Below, in pieces: positions 11,350-23,205 of a DNA stretch of 64,000 nucleotides. The DNA is from Glebionis coronaria (Eukaryota; Streptophyta; Magnoliopsida; Asterales; Asteraceae). Each line of letters opens with the position of its first letter. The first letter of the stretch is position 1. The position numbers and the translations under genes were made by a program. The notes under the pieces were generated by a model that did no database searches, had not been told where the DNA came from, and saw only the letters and a program-made list of their open reading frames with translations. The stretch is taken from contig CM046877.1 of NCBI GenBank assembly GCA_025667525.1, positions 262,605,706 through 262,669,705 of the forward strand, in the 5' to 3' direction.

Positions 11350-13695
11350 TGTAAAACCCGTAAAAATAAGGTCATAATTTAATTCTACTTTCAATTATTT
11401 TGAAGTATTTTATAACGTTAAATATTATTATGTTTAACGGTTTAAGTTGAAACCGATATTAAATATTATATTTTAATATTTTGACGAGTGACGAGGACTA
11501 CTAGTGATCGCAATACCGACGGATGCCAAAAAAATTTATATTTTATTATCGATCGTTTCGATATTTAATATTTTCGACGATGTCGTTTTAATTACGTATC
11601 GAGTCGTTATATTATTATTTTTCGTGTGCGTTTAAACTTTTAAAAAGTATTTTTACGAAACCCGAGTCTCGTAAATATTTAAAAAATTTGCAATTTACAT
11701 TTTTACCCTTTTAAACTATTTTATTACATTTTGGACCAAAACTATCACAAATTGGCAAAAACTACCCTAACCTTACACTATATATATGTTTTCCACTAAC
11801 ACAATTCACAAAAAAATAAATTCATTAAAACAAAAATCACCATCTTTCTTCTTCCTTTTCCATTTTGTCCTACACCACCACCATCCATTCCATCATTTTT
11901 TTTCTTGATGATCAACTTTGATCCATCCAAAAACAAAACAAGTCCCATTCCTATTTTTGAAAGGTGATTCTAATGATACCATTTTTACTTACATGCATTG
12001 AGTTTTGAATTTTGATAAAAAAAACTAGGCTTGTTAGTTGGTGATTTTGATCATGCATGTGTTAGAGATGATGATCAAATGATGTTTATGTAATGTTTTT
12101 GTTAAAAAGTTGAATTTTAATTTTTGGGTTTTTGATTTTGATGATGATACAAGTGTTAGGATTGGTTTATGGTGATGTTAGGATGTTAGAATGATGATAA
12201 AAGTTGTTGGTTTTGATCAAAAACTTGATTTTGTAAGAGATTTTTATAGTCAATTTTAGGCAGTAGGTTTGAGGCCATTTTCGAGGCTCTTAAGTCTGAA
12301 TATATGATGATATGATGGGATTATGTTGTAGAGAATTTCGTTAGCTTCGATTTGATATAAAGTAGGTCTTCCAACTCCAAAAGAGGTGGAAGTTACACTA
12401 GTTTGATTTTCGTGTACCGGGAGACGAGTGTTGACACAATCCGAAAATTGTTGTCGATATTTGGATCGAATCTCGGGGACTATAAAATGAGTTTTAAAAT
12501 GATTCAAGGGCTTTTCTCAGCCTCCAAGTTTAGAATTTTGAGTCTATTTTTAGAATCAAGTGGCGGTTTTACAAACGGAGTTGTTTAGAATAGTCAAAAT
12601 GGTTTCGTAAGTCAAGGTCGCTAAACTGTCCGGATTTTGTGATTCAAAGATGAGTCGGGCAGGGAACTTTAGATGTAAAATCTTTTAATGGCCTCTTGGG
12701 AGGACTTTCTACATATATTAATTGAGTTCTCTGAGTAGTATCATAAAAAGTTGATATGTCTAAGTATGGGAAAACGACTTGGACATTCGGTATGTTCCGA
12801 CAGATTTTTATTGAAGGCGTAGAATAATAAAATGAATATATAGGAGAGTGTAATAGTATCACTTATATCGTTTTCTCTCGATTTTGTCGTGATTTTATGA
12901 GTCGAGTTTTATATTCTTATGTATGGGTTATTTCTCGAGTCTATTATTAATGAACGCACCTCATTTGATAGGTTGCGGTTCTCGTGTTTGAAAGGCATTA
13001 TACTATGATGGGTTAACCGCTAGTACAATTAATAGATCTATGGGGAAAGCCGCCCCGGTTCAGTTTTTGTGGACCTGTCATAGAAGCTTAGGCCCGACCT
13101 CCACACTGTTTGAGCATATTGTATTGAGAAGTCAGGTATACGGCAATGTACCAATAATCTAGAGGTAACCGACAATTAATAAATCTTCTGTCTTATCAGA
13201 CCTCTAAAAGGAGTGTTTAAGGGCTCGGTTCCATGAGCTTATTGCAATTTATGCTATATACAATTATCATTGTTGATGCAAATTATTATTTGATGCTTAG
13301 AAGCATGCCACAAACTTATAATCTTTGCTTGTGTTCAAATTGATTACATAAACCTATAGATTCACTCGGCATTTTTGCTGATGTTTTACTCACATGTATT
13401 TCAGGTAATCTGGAAGGGTGAAGCTTGGAAGCCATGGGAATGAATGTTGTGCACTACTTTGCAATATAAACTCTTTGAATATGTGTCGTTCCTTTTGTTC
13501 AAAACAATTTAAATCTTTTGTTTTGGTTGTACTTTGGTTACGATGTCTTGGGACTACGCTACTCTGACAAATGTTTTAGGAACGATAAATCTAAAACGTC
13601 TCTTTTTGAGTCGTTCTTTATAAATTATGTGTTGTAGTATCATTGTTTAGCACCCAAAGATGTATTCCGCTGCGTGTAAATTTGGGGGTGTTAAA
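11350..13695 (+). mobile_element. 5' LTR of element C
   Basis: Begins TGTAAAACCCG and ends GGGGGTGTTAAA. A TATA-like TATATATAT is at 11779-11787, followed by a CT-rich leader. Relative to the 3' LTR it lacks about 230 bp, between GAAAGGCAT (about 12990) and CTATGATGGG (about 13003). It keeps the GGGG/CCCC hairpin (13042-13056), the TCGGCA-TTTT-TGCTGA hairpin (13366-13381) and a splice-acceptor-like TATTTCAG ending at 13404. Confidence 0.88.
13366..13381 (+). promoter_or_regulatory. Conserved stem-loop in the LTR of element C
   Basis: TCGGCA-TTTT-TGCTGA, six pairs including one G-T wobble. The same structure, with different paired bases, occurs at the equivalent place in the LTRs of elements E, F and (shorter) D. 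Confidence 0.6.
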
Positions 13696-13698
13696 TAT

Positions 13699-13711
13699 TG
13701 GTACCAGAGCC
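13699..13711 (+). other. Primer-binding site of element C
   Basis: TGGTACCAGAGCC three bases after the 5' LTR. It is complementary to the 3' end of plant initiator tRNA-Met except for one base (TGGTATCAGAGCC is usual). Confidence 0.8.
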
Positions 13712-16700
13712 ATGAGTTATAGAGAACTAGGTCTTTATTTTAAAAACCTAAACTATAACTGTCGGTTTTATTTTTCAAAGAGTCGGTGCACATGATTTCG
13801 CGTGACTTCAGGTTCAAGCTACTTCTGGGATTACCACTTTAGTATGCGTTATTACGTATACCTTATTGCCAAGTATTTATAAATAAATACTATGATCCAC
13901 TTATGGATATATATTTATATCTAGGATCCCTTTATCGATATATATTTATGTCGTTAAACTTTTCGATATAAGTTTATCATTTATTAATGATTAACTTAAA
14001 TAAATACAATGAATTTCAAGATCTTTCTGTAATTATTTTTGAAGTATTTAAATTGATTTTATTGCAAAAATTTTATATTATGACCTTACATACCTTCATC
14101 TGCGCGCGTTACTTTCATTTTTTTAACACTTTGAGATATCTATAAATATCCAAATTGTTTTCCGGCTATTTGTGCTTGGACGTCTTGAAGCGTAATCTCT
14201 AGACCATTGTGTAGCTCAATGTGTCCTTGGAATAGACTAACCGCTATCGTGTGAGTCACACATTTTGAAATACTTCTTATAATCGTGTTGAATAATATCA
14301 TGGTTTTTCATAATATTTTGTTGATTTTTATTATCGTTTTACACGACATGCGAAGATTTAATTCGTTGACAGTTATATGTATCGACTCTGAAGTGTATTG
14401 TTCGCTTATATCTCGGTAATGTCATCGTCATTTTATAAATCATCGTCTAGATTATGGCTCTAGATTGGGATACGATTTTACTTCTATAAAATTGTATCAT
14501 TTGTTTTTCATTAACCTTCTTGCTCCCGGAACGCAACCCTTTAATGTTCCATTCTTTTCTCGTTATGTTTTGGTGTTTATGAAGAATCGTGGCACCAAGG
14601 AGTTTGCCTACTTTGCACCTTGAAACTTAAATTACAAACGTCATTCACCGTTTTGCTTCCTAAATTTCGTGTTGAATACCTTGAAGCATTTTCTGTCATT
14701 CATCATGCTATATATTATTTGATGCTCATTACGAGATTTTTTTTTTCGTTGTTGTAAAATCCACAAGACATGTGTGTATATATGTATATATTTTGAGCCG
14801 TTAAGAAGTGTCGAAAAATACACTTTATGCAGAAATTGTAGGGGCAGTATAAACAGGTCAAAACTTAAAAGTAAAACCTGCGTTTTTAAAATAAAATAGT
14901 CAAACCTGCACAGAACTTGCAGGGGTATTTTGGTCATTTTACATTGGGTTTCAGGTCTCGGGTAAAACTAGAAAGTCGTCTGAAACGTCGTTTTGCATCA
15001 AAATGCTTTAGACTCCGAGACTTGGAGATGTTGTTTATCGGATAAATTAATCGACTCATATTTAAAAGTTAAATTCGAAAAAAAAAATATATATTTAGAA
15101 CATGAGTTTTAAACGTTTCTAAGCTGTTTTGATTTCATTTGAGATCGTATAATTTTAACAAATATTATTTTACAACTAACGAATACTAGTGCATGTGAAA
15201 ATGTTTAAAAATAGAAACATTACAGGATTAGCAATTACCGGATTAATGGTGTAATTTGAAAATGAATAATATACTTTCTTAAAAGCACGTTGTGTCGAGT
15301 ATCTTACATAGAATACACATATGGATTGATTTATTCTTTTTATATATATGACTCATTTGTCATTCGATGTTATTTTATTTTTATTTTTATTTTCTTCTAA
15401 CCTTCAACTGATTCGGGTTGAGTTTTGAAGTTTTGCCTTCATATTCTTCTTCGACATTCTCATCACGTGTCTCATGGTGTTTCCGTCTAATCTTATAACC
15501 TTTTGAAACATTAACAACTTGTAACCATTTCATTGATTGTTTTATGAGCTACTATTTGCTACTTTTTGCAAACCTTTGGCTACTTTATACGTTTTCATAA
15601 TGTCACCTTATAAATAAATCTGATATTGTTTTACGATTATTTTCACCAATTGTTTTTACTTTGGTCTTATAAAATACTTTTCGTAACAAAAAAAAAATAA
15701 ATTTGCTTATTGAGTATCTCACAAATTACTTGTATCCTATAAATTTATAAACTATTTTTAAAATTCCATTTTTCAAATGGCATGGTTTATATATAAACAT
15801 AAGAAACGTAATACTTTTCGACGAAATGGAGCACTGCATTGCTAGCCCTAAATTATACATGGTCTAATCACCTATGTCTAATTTAGATGGAGCCATGCTA
15901 GGCTGAATAGTAGTCCACTTAAAAATCTTGATAATAATCAACTTTTTACTTGTATTTATGATAAAGATAAATAAAATGAAATCAAAATGAAAAGTAGTTT
16001 TAAAAACCTTTATATTTCATGCAAGTTGCGCAATTTCTATGCATCCGCATATGTTTTCTTACCTTTTCTTGAACGAATTACGCGCTTACAAATACGTTTT
16101 TACTCGACAATCGTTTTTCACTTGTTACTTCATTTTGTCTTATAACTGATTTCTTTTGACCGTTCGTCTAATTACTGATTGTTGATAAATGACTTGAAAG
16201 TCTTGATGATTTATACTTCCTTCTCGTCCAATGTTCTTTATGCGATTTTATAGATTTTTGGAATGTCTCCGCATGTGAATAATGAATTATCACTAGAGCG
16301 ATTTCCGTATATCCGGGATGACGTTCGTCACTCTCGTTTGTCTTGAAATCCACTCTTCTGAACCGTGCTTTGACTTCTCTCTTTAAACATTAACATCGTT
16401 CATTTGATTTATTTTAATTACAAGTGATTATTAGGAATTTTCTTTGATTAAATTTTTTTTTGTATGGATTTTATTTCCGATCATGTATCGACCACCGCTA
16501 AGTTAACGAGCTGATGTTGTTGAACCATCAACCGCACTAACAAAATTGACAACTTGTTTAATCTATTATTTCTTATCGTCTTACCATCAACGCCTTTATT
16601 TTATTATTCTCTTTAAGAATTCATACGACATTTGCTTCGTCCCCTTTTGTACCATTGATTTCGTACTAATTGTTGACTATTATTTCCATTCGTATTCGTT

Positions 16701-18305
16701 TGTTATCTTGTCACATTTCGAAAGCCGAATGTAACCCATATTTATTTTGGAATGATAAACACCTTTATGTATTCCTACAAGGTATTATAAAAATTTTTAT
16801 GGAACTTTTATATATTTTCTAATGATTTTCAATTATCGAAATAACCATCACAAGTAAGAGGTCAAATTTATACACCATATTGTGTATAACTAAAACTAAT
16901 GTTTAAAATAAAATTATGTTCTACCTTTTGAACTAATTGACTTATCATACTTTACTTTTAATGTAATGAAATTGTCAGTTTAATTTATATTCTTAATAGT
17001 GATTTAATTTGGAAATTATATTCTCTAATTGTAACCATCAATATGAGTTTAATTAATAAATTTACGTCATTCTTTCAAAGTTTCTTAAGACGACCAAATA
17101 AATTTTGAAACTATTTTACTTCTATTTTTGATGTATCATCTTTATCAAGAAAGTACCTCAATTGAATTTTAATGTAATACCGAATCCGGGATGGATAATT
17201 GTGACAAATGTTACTTTAATGTTAATATTTAATTCTTTCTTTGCTCTCATTTTTCTAGTATTGTGAATTATTATGTTTTACGGTTACATGATTCGAGATC
17301 CCTCGTCGATCGTCAACCTTAAATCATTTTACCACATCTAGTCCGTTTATGCGTTAATTGAATTTATTTTTATCTCGTTCTGTTCCTCGTACTGAAGATC
17401 ACTATTTTATTCTGAGTTTAAAATGAATATTGGGAAGTCGTGTATAAGAAGAAACGATAAGTGTCACCAGGATTTACGCGTGTACTAGTGGAATGATTGA
17501 GGACCGAATCTCTTAATGAATGGAGTTAATAAATTTGTTACAACCTCGAGGAGCATGTTGAAGTCGACACCGCAAGTGGAAAGACTCTTGTGATCAAGTG
17601 GTTATTATCAAGGGTTCGTTCAAGGTTTTCTCGATGATTAACGATGGAAATCTATACTTGATGTTATTGTTCGACCTTTTATTTTTATGTACTTATGTGG
17701 TATGTGATCTAGTCAAATGATCGTAAGTTGTGAGAACTTGAGACGGCATCATCCGATGACGTCCGATCATATAGAACACATATTATGTAATATCTTTTTG
17801 ACTTTCAACGACGATATTTATTGAGACTTTAATGCACGTTGGCGAAAGTGAGATGGTGTCTTTGTATTATCTATTGAGTACGGACCCGCGTGTGAGCACC
17901 CTCTGATGACGAAAATGTTTTTCTTGTTAATTCTTTTTGATGTGTGTCCATGGCTATCCGGCCAGTGGCTATCCTTTAAATTGCAACCTTCCTTTTAACT
18001 GGACTTGCCCGAAAATCCTGTCATCTATTCTTGTCGTCAAATTAGCTTGGTGTGATTCATAAAATTTTCATGTGTCGAGCTTGACGGGTGACTTGTGGAT
18101 AAGGACTTAATTATTACTTTTTGGTGAGATATAACTTTACGACAAGTTGCGTTTTGTAAAAGAACCAGTGGAGATCATGGATCGAGATTCACGTGGGAAC
18201 GTGAAGACTTCTTTATAAGGAATGTCGGCATCCTTCCGGGTAGTGAACAACTCGTGTATGAGGCGAGTTGAGCGTCGGGACGTCGCTCCCTTAAGGTGGT
18301 GAGGA
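13712..18305 (+). pseudogene. Degenerate interior of element C
   Basis: No open frame above about 100 codons on either strand. The only domain trace is at about 18160-18205, where the sequence reads like the EIMDR and FTWERE blocks found at the C-terminus of Tekay/Del-type chromovirus polyproteins, joined by an internal deletion. The final bases (GGGACGTCGCTCC, then AAGGTGGTGAGGA) resemble a decayed polyprotein end and polypurine tract. The rest (13.7-18.1 kb) is AT-rich with nothing I can assign. Confidence 0.6.
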
Positions 18306-20881
18306 TGTAAAACCCGTAAAAATAAGGTAATAATTTAATTCTACTTTCAATTATTTTGAAGTATTTTATAACGTTAAATATTATTATGTTTAACGGTTTA
18401 AGTTGAAACCGATATTAAATATTATATTTTAATATTTTGACGAGTGACGAGGACTACTAGTGATCGCGATACCGACGGATGCCAAAAAAATTTATATTTT
18501 ATTATCGATCGTTTCGATATTTAATATTTTCGACGATGTCGTTTTAATTACGTATCGAGTCGTTATATTAGTATTTTTCGTGTGCGATTAAACTTTTAAA
18601 AAGTATTTTTACGAAACCCGAGTCTCGTAAATATTTAAAAAAATTGCAATTTACATTTTTACCCTTTTAAACTATTTTATTACATTTTGGACTAAAACTA
18701 TCACAAATTGGCAAAAACTACCCTAACCTTACACTATATATATGTTTTCCACTAACACAATTCATAAAAAAATTTTATTAAAACAAAAATCACCATCTTT
18801 CTTCTTCCTTTTCCATTTTGGCCTACACCACCACCATCCATTGCATCAATTTTTTTTTGATGATCAACTTTGATCCATCCAAAAACAAAACAAGTCCCAT
18901 TCCTATTTTTGAAAGGTGATTCTAATGATACCATTTTTACTTACATGCATTGAGTTTTGAATTTTGATTAAAAAAACTAGGCTTGTTAGGTGGTGATTTT
19001 GATCAAGCATGTGTTAGAGATGATGATCAAATGATGTTTATGTAATGTTTTTGTTAAAAAGTTGAATTTTAATTTTTGGGTTTTTGATTTTGATGATGAT
19101 ACAAGTGTTAGGATTGGTTTATGGTGATGTTAGGATGTTAGAATGATGATAAAAGTTGTTGGTTTTGATCAAAAACTTGATTTTGTAAGAGATTTTTATA
19201 GTCAATTTTAGGCAGTAGGTTTGAGGCCATTTTCGAGGGTCTTAAGTCTGAATATAGGATGATATGATGGGATTATGTTGTAGAGAATTTCGTTAGCTTC
19301 GATTTGATATAAAGTAGGCCTTCCAACTCCAAACGAGGTGGAAGTTACACTAGTTTGATTTTCGTGTACCGGGAGACGAGTGTTGACACAATCCGAAAAT
19401 TGTTGTCGATATTTGGATCGAATCTCGAGGACTATAAAATGAGTTTTAAAATGATTCAAGGGCTGTTCTCAGGCTCCAAGTTTATCATTTTGAGTCTATT
19501 TTTAGAATCAAGTGGCGTTTTTACAAACGGAGTTGTTTAGAATGGTCAAAATGGTTTCGTAAGTCAAGGTCGCTAAACTGTCCGGATTTTGTGATTCAAA
19601 GATGAGTCGGGCAGGGAACTTTAAAAGTAAAATCTTTTAATGGCCTCTTGGGAGGACTTTCTACATATAGTAAGTGAGTTCTCTGAGTAGTATCATAAAA
19701 AGTTGATATGTCTAAGTATGGGAAAACGGCTTGGACATTCGGTATGTTCCGGCAGATTTTTATTAAAGGCGTAGAATAATAAAATGAATATATAGGAGAG
19801 TGTAATAGTATCACTTGTATCGTTTTCTCTCGATTTTGTCGTGATTTTATGAGTCGAGTTTTATATTCTTATGTATGGGTTATTTCTCGAGTCTATTATT
19901 AATGAACGCACCTCATTTGATAGGTTGCGGTTCTCGTGTTTGAAAGGCATCATCTATCGTCGGCGATCGTCTCATTACCACTATTGGAAAAGGTGAGTCT
20001 ATAGCCTCGCTTTATACTAGTTATTAAATGATTTTAAACCCGCGAGGGGGAATACATGTTTTATAAACTTATAACACAAGATTTTTTTATGGTATGCTTT
20101 GTCCCTCTATGAATGGACCCGTGGTTGCCTTTAAATTGCATTAAGTGATTGCCTTTGTTAAAACCTCAATTATGGACCGTTAATTAACCTATGATGGGTT
20201 AACCGCTAGTACAATTAATAGATCTATGGGGGAAGCCGTCCCGGTTCAGTTTTTGTGGACTTTTCATAGAAGCTTAGGCCCGACCTCCACACTGTTTGAG
20301 CATATTGTATTGAGAAGTCAGGTATACGGCAATGTACCAATAATCTAGAGGTAACCGACAATTAATAAATCTTCTGTCTTATCAGACCTCTAAAAGGAGT
20401 GTTTAAGGGCTCGGTTCCATGAGCTTATTGCAATTTATGCTATATACAATTATCATTTTTGATGCAAATTATTATTTGATGCTTAGAAGCATGCCACAAA
20501 CTTATAATCTTTGCTTGTGTTCAAATTGATTACATAAACCTATAGATTCACTCGGCATTTTTGCTGATGTTTTACTCACATGTATTTCAGGTAATCAGGA
20601 AGGGTGAAGCTTGGAAGCCATGGGAATGAATGTTGTGCACTACTTTGCAATATAAACTCTTTGAATATTTTTCGTTCCTTTTGTTCAAAACAATTTAAAT
20701 CTTTTGTTTTGGTTGTACTTTGGTTACGATGTCTTGGGACTACGCTACTCTGACAAATGTTTTAGGAACGATAAATCTAAAACGTCTCTTTTTGAGTCGT
20801 TCTTTATAAATTATGTGTTGTAGTATCTTTGTTTAGCACCCAAAGATGTATTCCGCTGCGTGTAAATTTGGGGGTGTTAAA
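18306..20881 (+). mobile_element. 3' LTR of element C
   Basis: 2,576 bp, nearly identical to 11350-13695 but with the full 230-bp segment at about 19950-20190. That segment holds a GGTGAGTCTATAG stretch and the inverted pair CCTCGC (20005-20010) / GCGAGG (20042-20047) shared with the LTRs of D and E. The TCGGCA-TTTT-TGCTGA hairpin is at 20552-20567. Ends at the GATTT duplication. Confidence 0.9.
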
Positions 20882-20886
20882 GATTT

Positions 20887-21150
20887 AAACTAATTAAAGT
20901 CCAAAAGACAAGTCCGACCCAATATATAGCCCATTAAAGCCCGTATGTGGGTGGACTATATATACTACCCTCCTAGCATGTTAGGAGGGTTGGTTATTCA
21001 TTTTTCTCACTTCTAATCTAATATTCCCAAAGTTAATCATCTCTCTCTCCCTCTACTTTCTCTCACTACTTTCTCTCTCTAGAATTCATCTTCTTCATCT
21101 ATTTTCTTTCCTTCTTCCTTGCTTAATCATCACAAATATAAGGGACAACA
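20887..21150 (+). mobile_element. 3' LTR of element A, second part
   Basis: Continues the LTR begun at 11287. It contains the promoter (TATA box plus palindrome), then CT-rich sequence with repeated TCTCTC, and ends GGGACAACA. The following bases ATATG may be the target duplication, but the other copy is off-window. Confidence 0.7.
20957..20990 (+). promoter_or_regulatory. TATA box followed by palindrome, copia LTR promoter of element A
   Basis: TATATATA at 20957-20964, then ACCCTCCTA (20967-20975) paired with TAGGAGGGT (20982-20990), then TGGTTATT. The palindrome fills the interval between the TATA box and the expected transcription start. The same layout with different stem bases is present in element H. 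Confidence 0.7.
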
Positions 21151-23028
21151 ATATGTAAAACTAAAAGTTTTATATGAACTTATGTAGAACATACATGAAT
21201 CGGATAGTTTTCTACAGATAAACGGTTTACAAATGACGGCCAAAACGGTAGAACTGAAGTCGGCTGTGAATCACAGCCATCACTTCTAAGTTGAAAAATG
21301 GATGTTTAGGATATGATAAATATATATTAAGGAGAAGTGAACTTAATATCAGTCTATTAAACATTATTAGGGAAAATTTTATATAAGGGACTCACTTAGA
21401 TTATGTACGGTTTGGGGGAAATGGCTTAAATAGCTAGACATGTTGTAAAATTGACGTAATTGAACCGTAACAATAAAATATGTAACTTGGCCATTCTTAT
21501 AAAACCCGAGGTGGTAGGATATACTTATCGGGAAGTAGGGACCCGTTCATATACCGATAGTTGGAAAACCCGATACCCGACCAACATGAAATACTAAGTG
21601 GACATCTTTCGGAGGCGTTTTAGAACCCGAAAACCATGTCAAGTGGAGTTGGGCCATAAAAGTCCAACTTGCACTTGTAATGGCTATTGGGCCATTATTG
21701 GGCCTGAGATTGATAACCAATTTGGAGTATAAAAATGAGTTTGAAAATGGGTTAAGTTATATATACTTGTAATGGGCCACTAATGGGCTTTATTGAGCTT
21801 AAAGGTCATAATTGGATAGTATATGGTGGATTGTTACTAAAAGTCTTATGAAAAGTTTTACAAACTTATACAATGTCTAAAACTCCCTAAAAATATACTA
21901 TTTACATATATATATGAATTATGTATAGTCTCGAGCCTAAGAGGCGTCTCTTTATATTAGGTTTCGTTCGGTTATATGTCGACCGTTGGGCATCTCGTTC
22001 TCGATCAATGAGCGATTCTTATCTCGTGAAGCCGTGTATCGAATATTGGATGTTTGTTCATTGATCTACGTGTAATAACTATATCAGCTGAGTTCATAGC
22101 CTCGCTTTTACTGCTTTATATGTTTTTATAAACTCGCGAGGGGGAATACATGCTCTTGGTGTAAAAATATATGATGTTTATATATATGGTTTTGAGAGAA
22201 TACATGTTTATGAATAAACATGTGGTTTGCTATATGCTTTGAACGAATACATGTTGTTGTAAATGAATGTAAGACGTTTGATTAAATGCTTTTGAAAGAT
22301 GAACACAAGCGTTGATTGTATTGATTGGGAACCGCTATTTGCTAAGTGTTGTATTGCCAAAATTTGGAAAGTCTCTATAAACCCATGAACCATTAACTAC
22401 CTATGATGGGTAGGCACTGGTACAGACGGATGGATCCATCGGGGATGGCCCCCACCTGTGGAGGTCGCACCTGTGGGTTCGAGGCTCAGCCAGGTGTGTT
22501 GTATTAGAAGTAAGAGGGTATTCGGCAAAATACCTGACTAGGGCATTATTTATACTTAAGGCTTCGGTGTCATGGCTTAGTAGAATAGCGCGGACTTAAA
22601 TATTGTATGTGTTAAAATATAGACAGTGGATGAGATTCTTGTGTTCAAAAGCTTTATGGTTTATTTAAAACTCCATTATTGTTTATTAAAAAACCTATGA
22701 ATTCACTCAACCCTTGTTTTGACAATTTAGCATGTATTCTCAGGTGTATAGGTTTAAGTAGAGCTGGAGCATGGAGCCGCGTGGGATAAATTAAAGGCAA
22801 AACAAACAATTTCCATTCGATACATTTTGACAAACTTCTATATATTTATTAAAGTTTGTATAAATTGTTGGGACCTATTTATATTAAACTTTGATTTAAC
22901 AAAGTTGTCGAATGGTTTATTTAATAAAACGTCTCTTTTGAGTTCGTTTTCTATGACTATGTGTGATGTGCTATGAAGTAACACCCAAAGTTGATATTCC
23001 GCTGACAGGTAAAATTGGGGGTGTTACA
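21151..23028 (+). mobile_element. Element D: gypsy-type LTR, 5'-truncated in this window
   Basis: Ends TTGGGGGTGTTACA, as do the other gypsy LTRs here, and shares their ordered motifs: CCTCGC/GCGAGG (22100-22105 / 22136-22141), GGGG-ATGG-CCCC (22441-22452), a TCAA/TTGA hairpin (22707-22722) and a TTCTCAG acceptor-like site (about 22742). Compared with the LTR of E it lacks roughly the first 1.4 kb, which fits element A having inserted into it. No primer site follows; the next sequence is copia G. It is therefore the right-hand LTR of an element inserted into G, or a solo LTR. Confidence 0.75.
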
Positions 23029-23106
23029 ATCTGCTGCTTAGAAAAGAGAGGAAACAAAGGAACAAGAAGTGCCAAAGGGTGATGCAGTTGAAGATGTTAG
23101 TGGCTT

Positions 23107-23205
23107 TGCACCCCCTGATAAGCCAGTTCTATCCCCTGACAAGTCAGATCTATCCCTTGACAGTTCTAGTCTATCCACTGACGAATCCGTTCTAGTACTT
23201 GTGAG
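23107..23205 (+). repeat. Degenerate ~24-bp tandem repeat in the pol linker of element G
   Basis: Units of the type CTATCCCCTGACAAGTCAG encode LSPDKSD, LSLDSSS and LSTDESV. A similar CTATCCGCTGACAGG stretch recurs after pol at about 55048. It looks like a short coding minisatellite in a disordered linker. Confidence 0.55.

Larger units (their letters stand above)
11350..20881 (+). mobile_element. Element C: Ty3/gypsy LTR retrotransposon nested in the 3' LTR of element A
   Basis: LTRs at 11350-13695 and 18306-20881 bracket a 4.6-kb interior. A perfect 5-bp duplication, GATTT, lies at 11345-11349 and 20882-20886. The tRNA-Met primer site is present. The only recognisable coding trace is an integrase C-terminal tail near 18160-18205. 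It therefore looks non-autonomous or heavily decayed, although the LTRs are nearly identical apart from one deletion. Confidence 0.9.
1..21150 (+). mobile_element. Element A: Sirevirus-like Ty1/copia, decayed, 5' end outside window, interrupted by element C
   Basis: The order gag, coiled-coil gag extension, protease, integrase, RT, RNase H is the copia order. A long 3' untranslated region with GGGGGAG motifs and a 3' LTR of about 327 bp follow. The LTR is split: 11287-11349 and 20887-21150. Gypsy element C occupies the gap, flanked by the duplication GATTT. No matching 5' LTR is visible near position 1, so it lies upstream or was lost. Gag has six in-frame stops and pol at least six, so the copy is dead. 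The very long gag extension and the repeated polypurine-like motifs point to the Sirevirus (SIRE/Maximus) lineage; the lineage call is inference. Confidence 0.85.

Noticed and set aside
12256..12862. Small open frames on both strands repeated at 19208-19814
   Set aside because: Present twice only because they fall in both LTRs of element C; no domain and no coding signal.
13712..18100. Host gene or exon inside the interior of element C
   Set aside because: No open frame, splice pattern or recognisable domain; the stretch is bracketed by the two LTRs of C.
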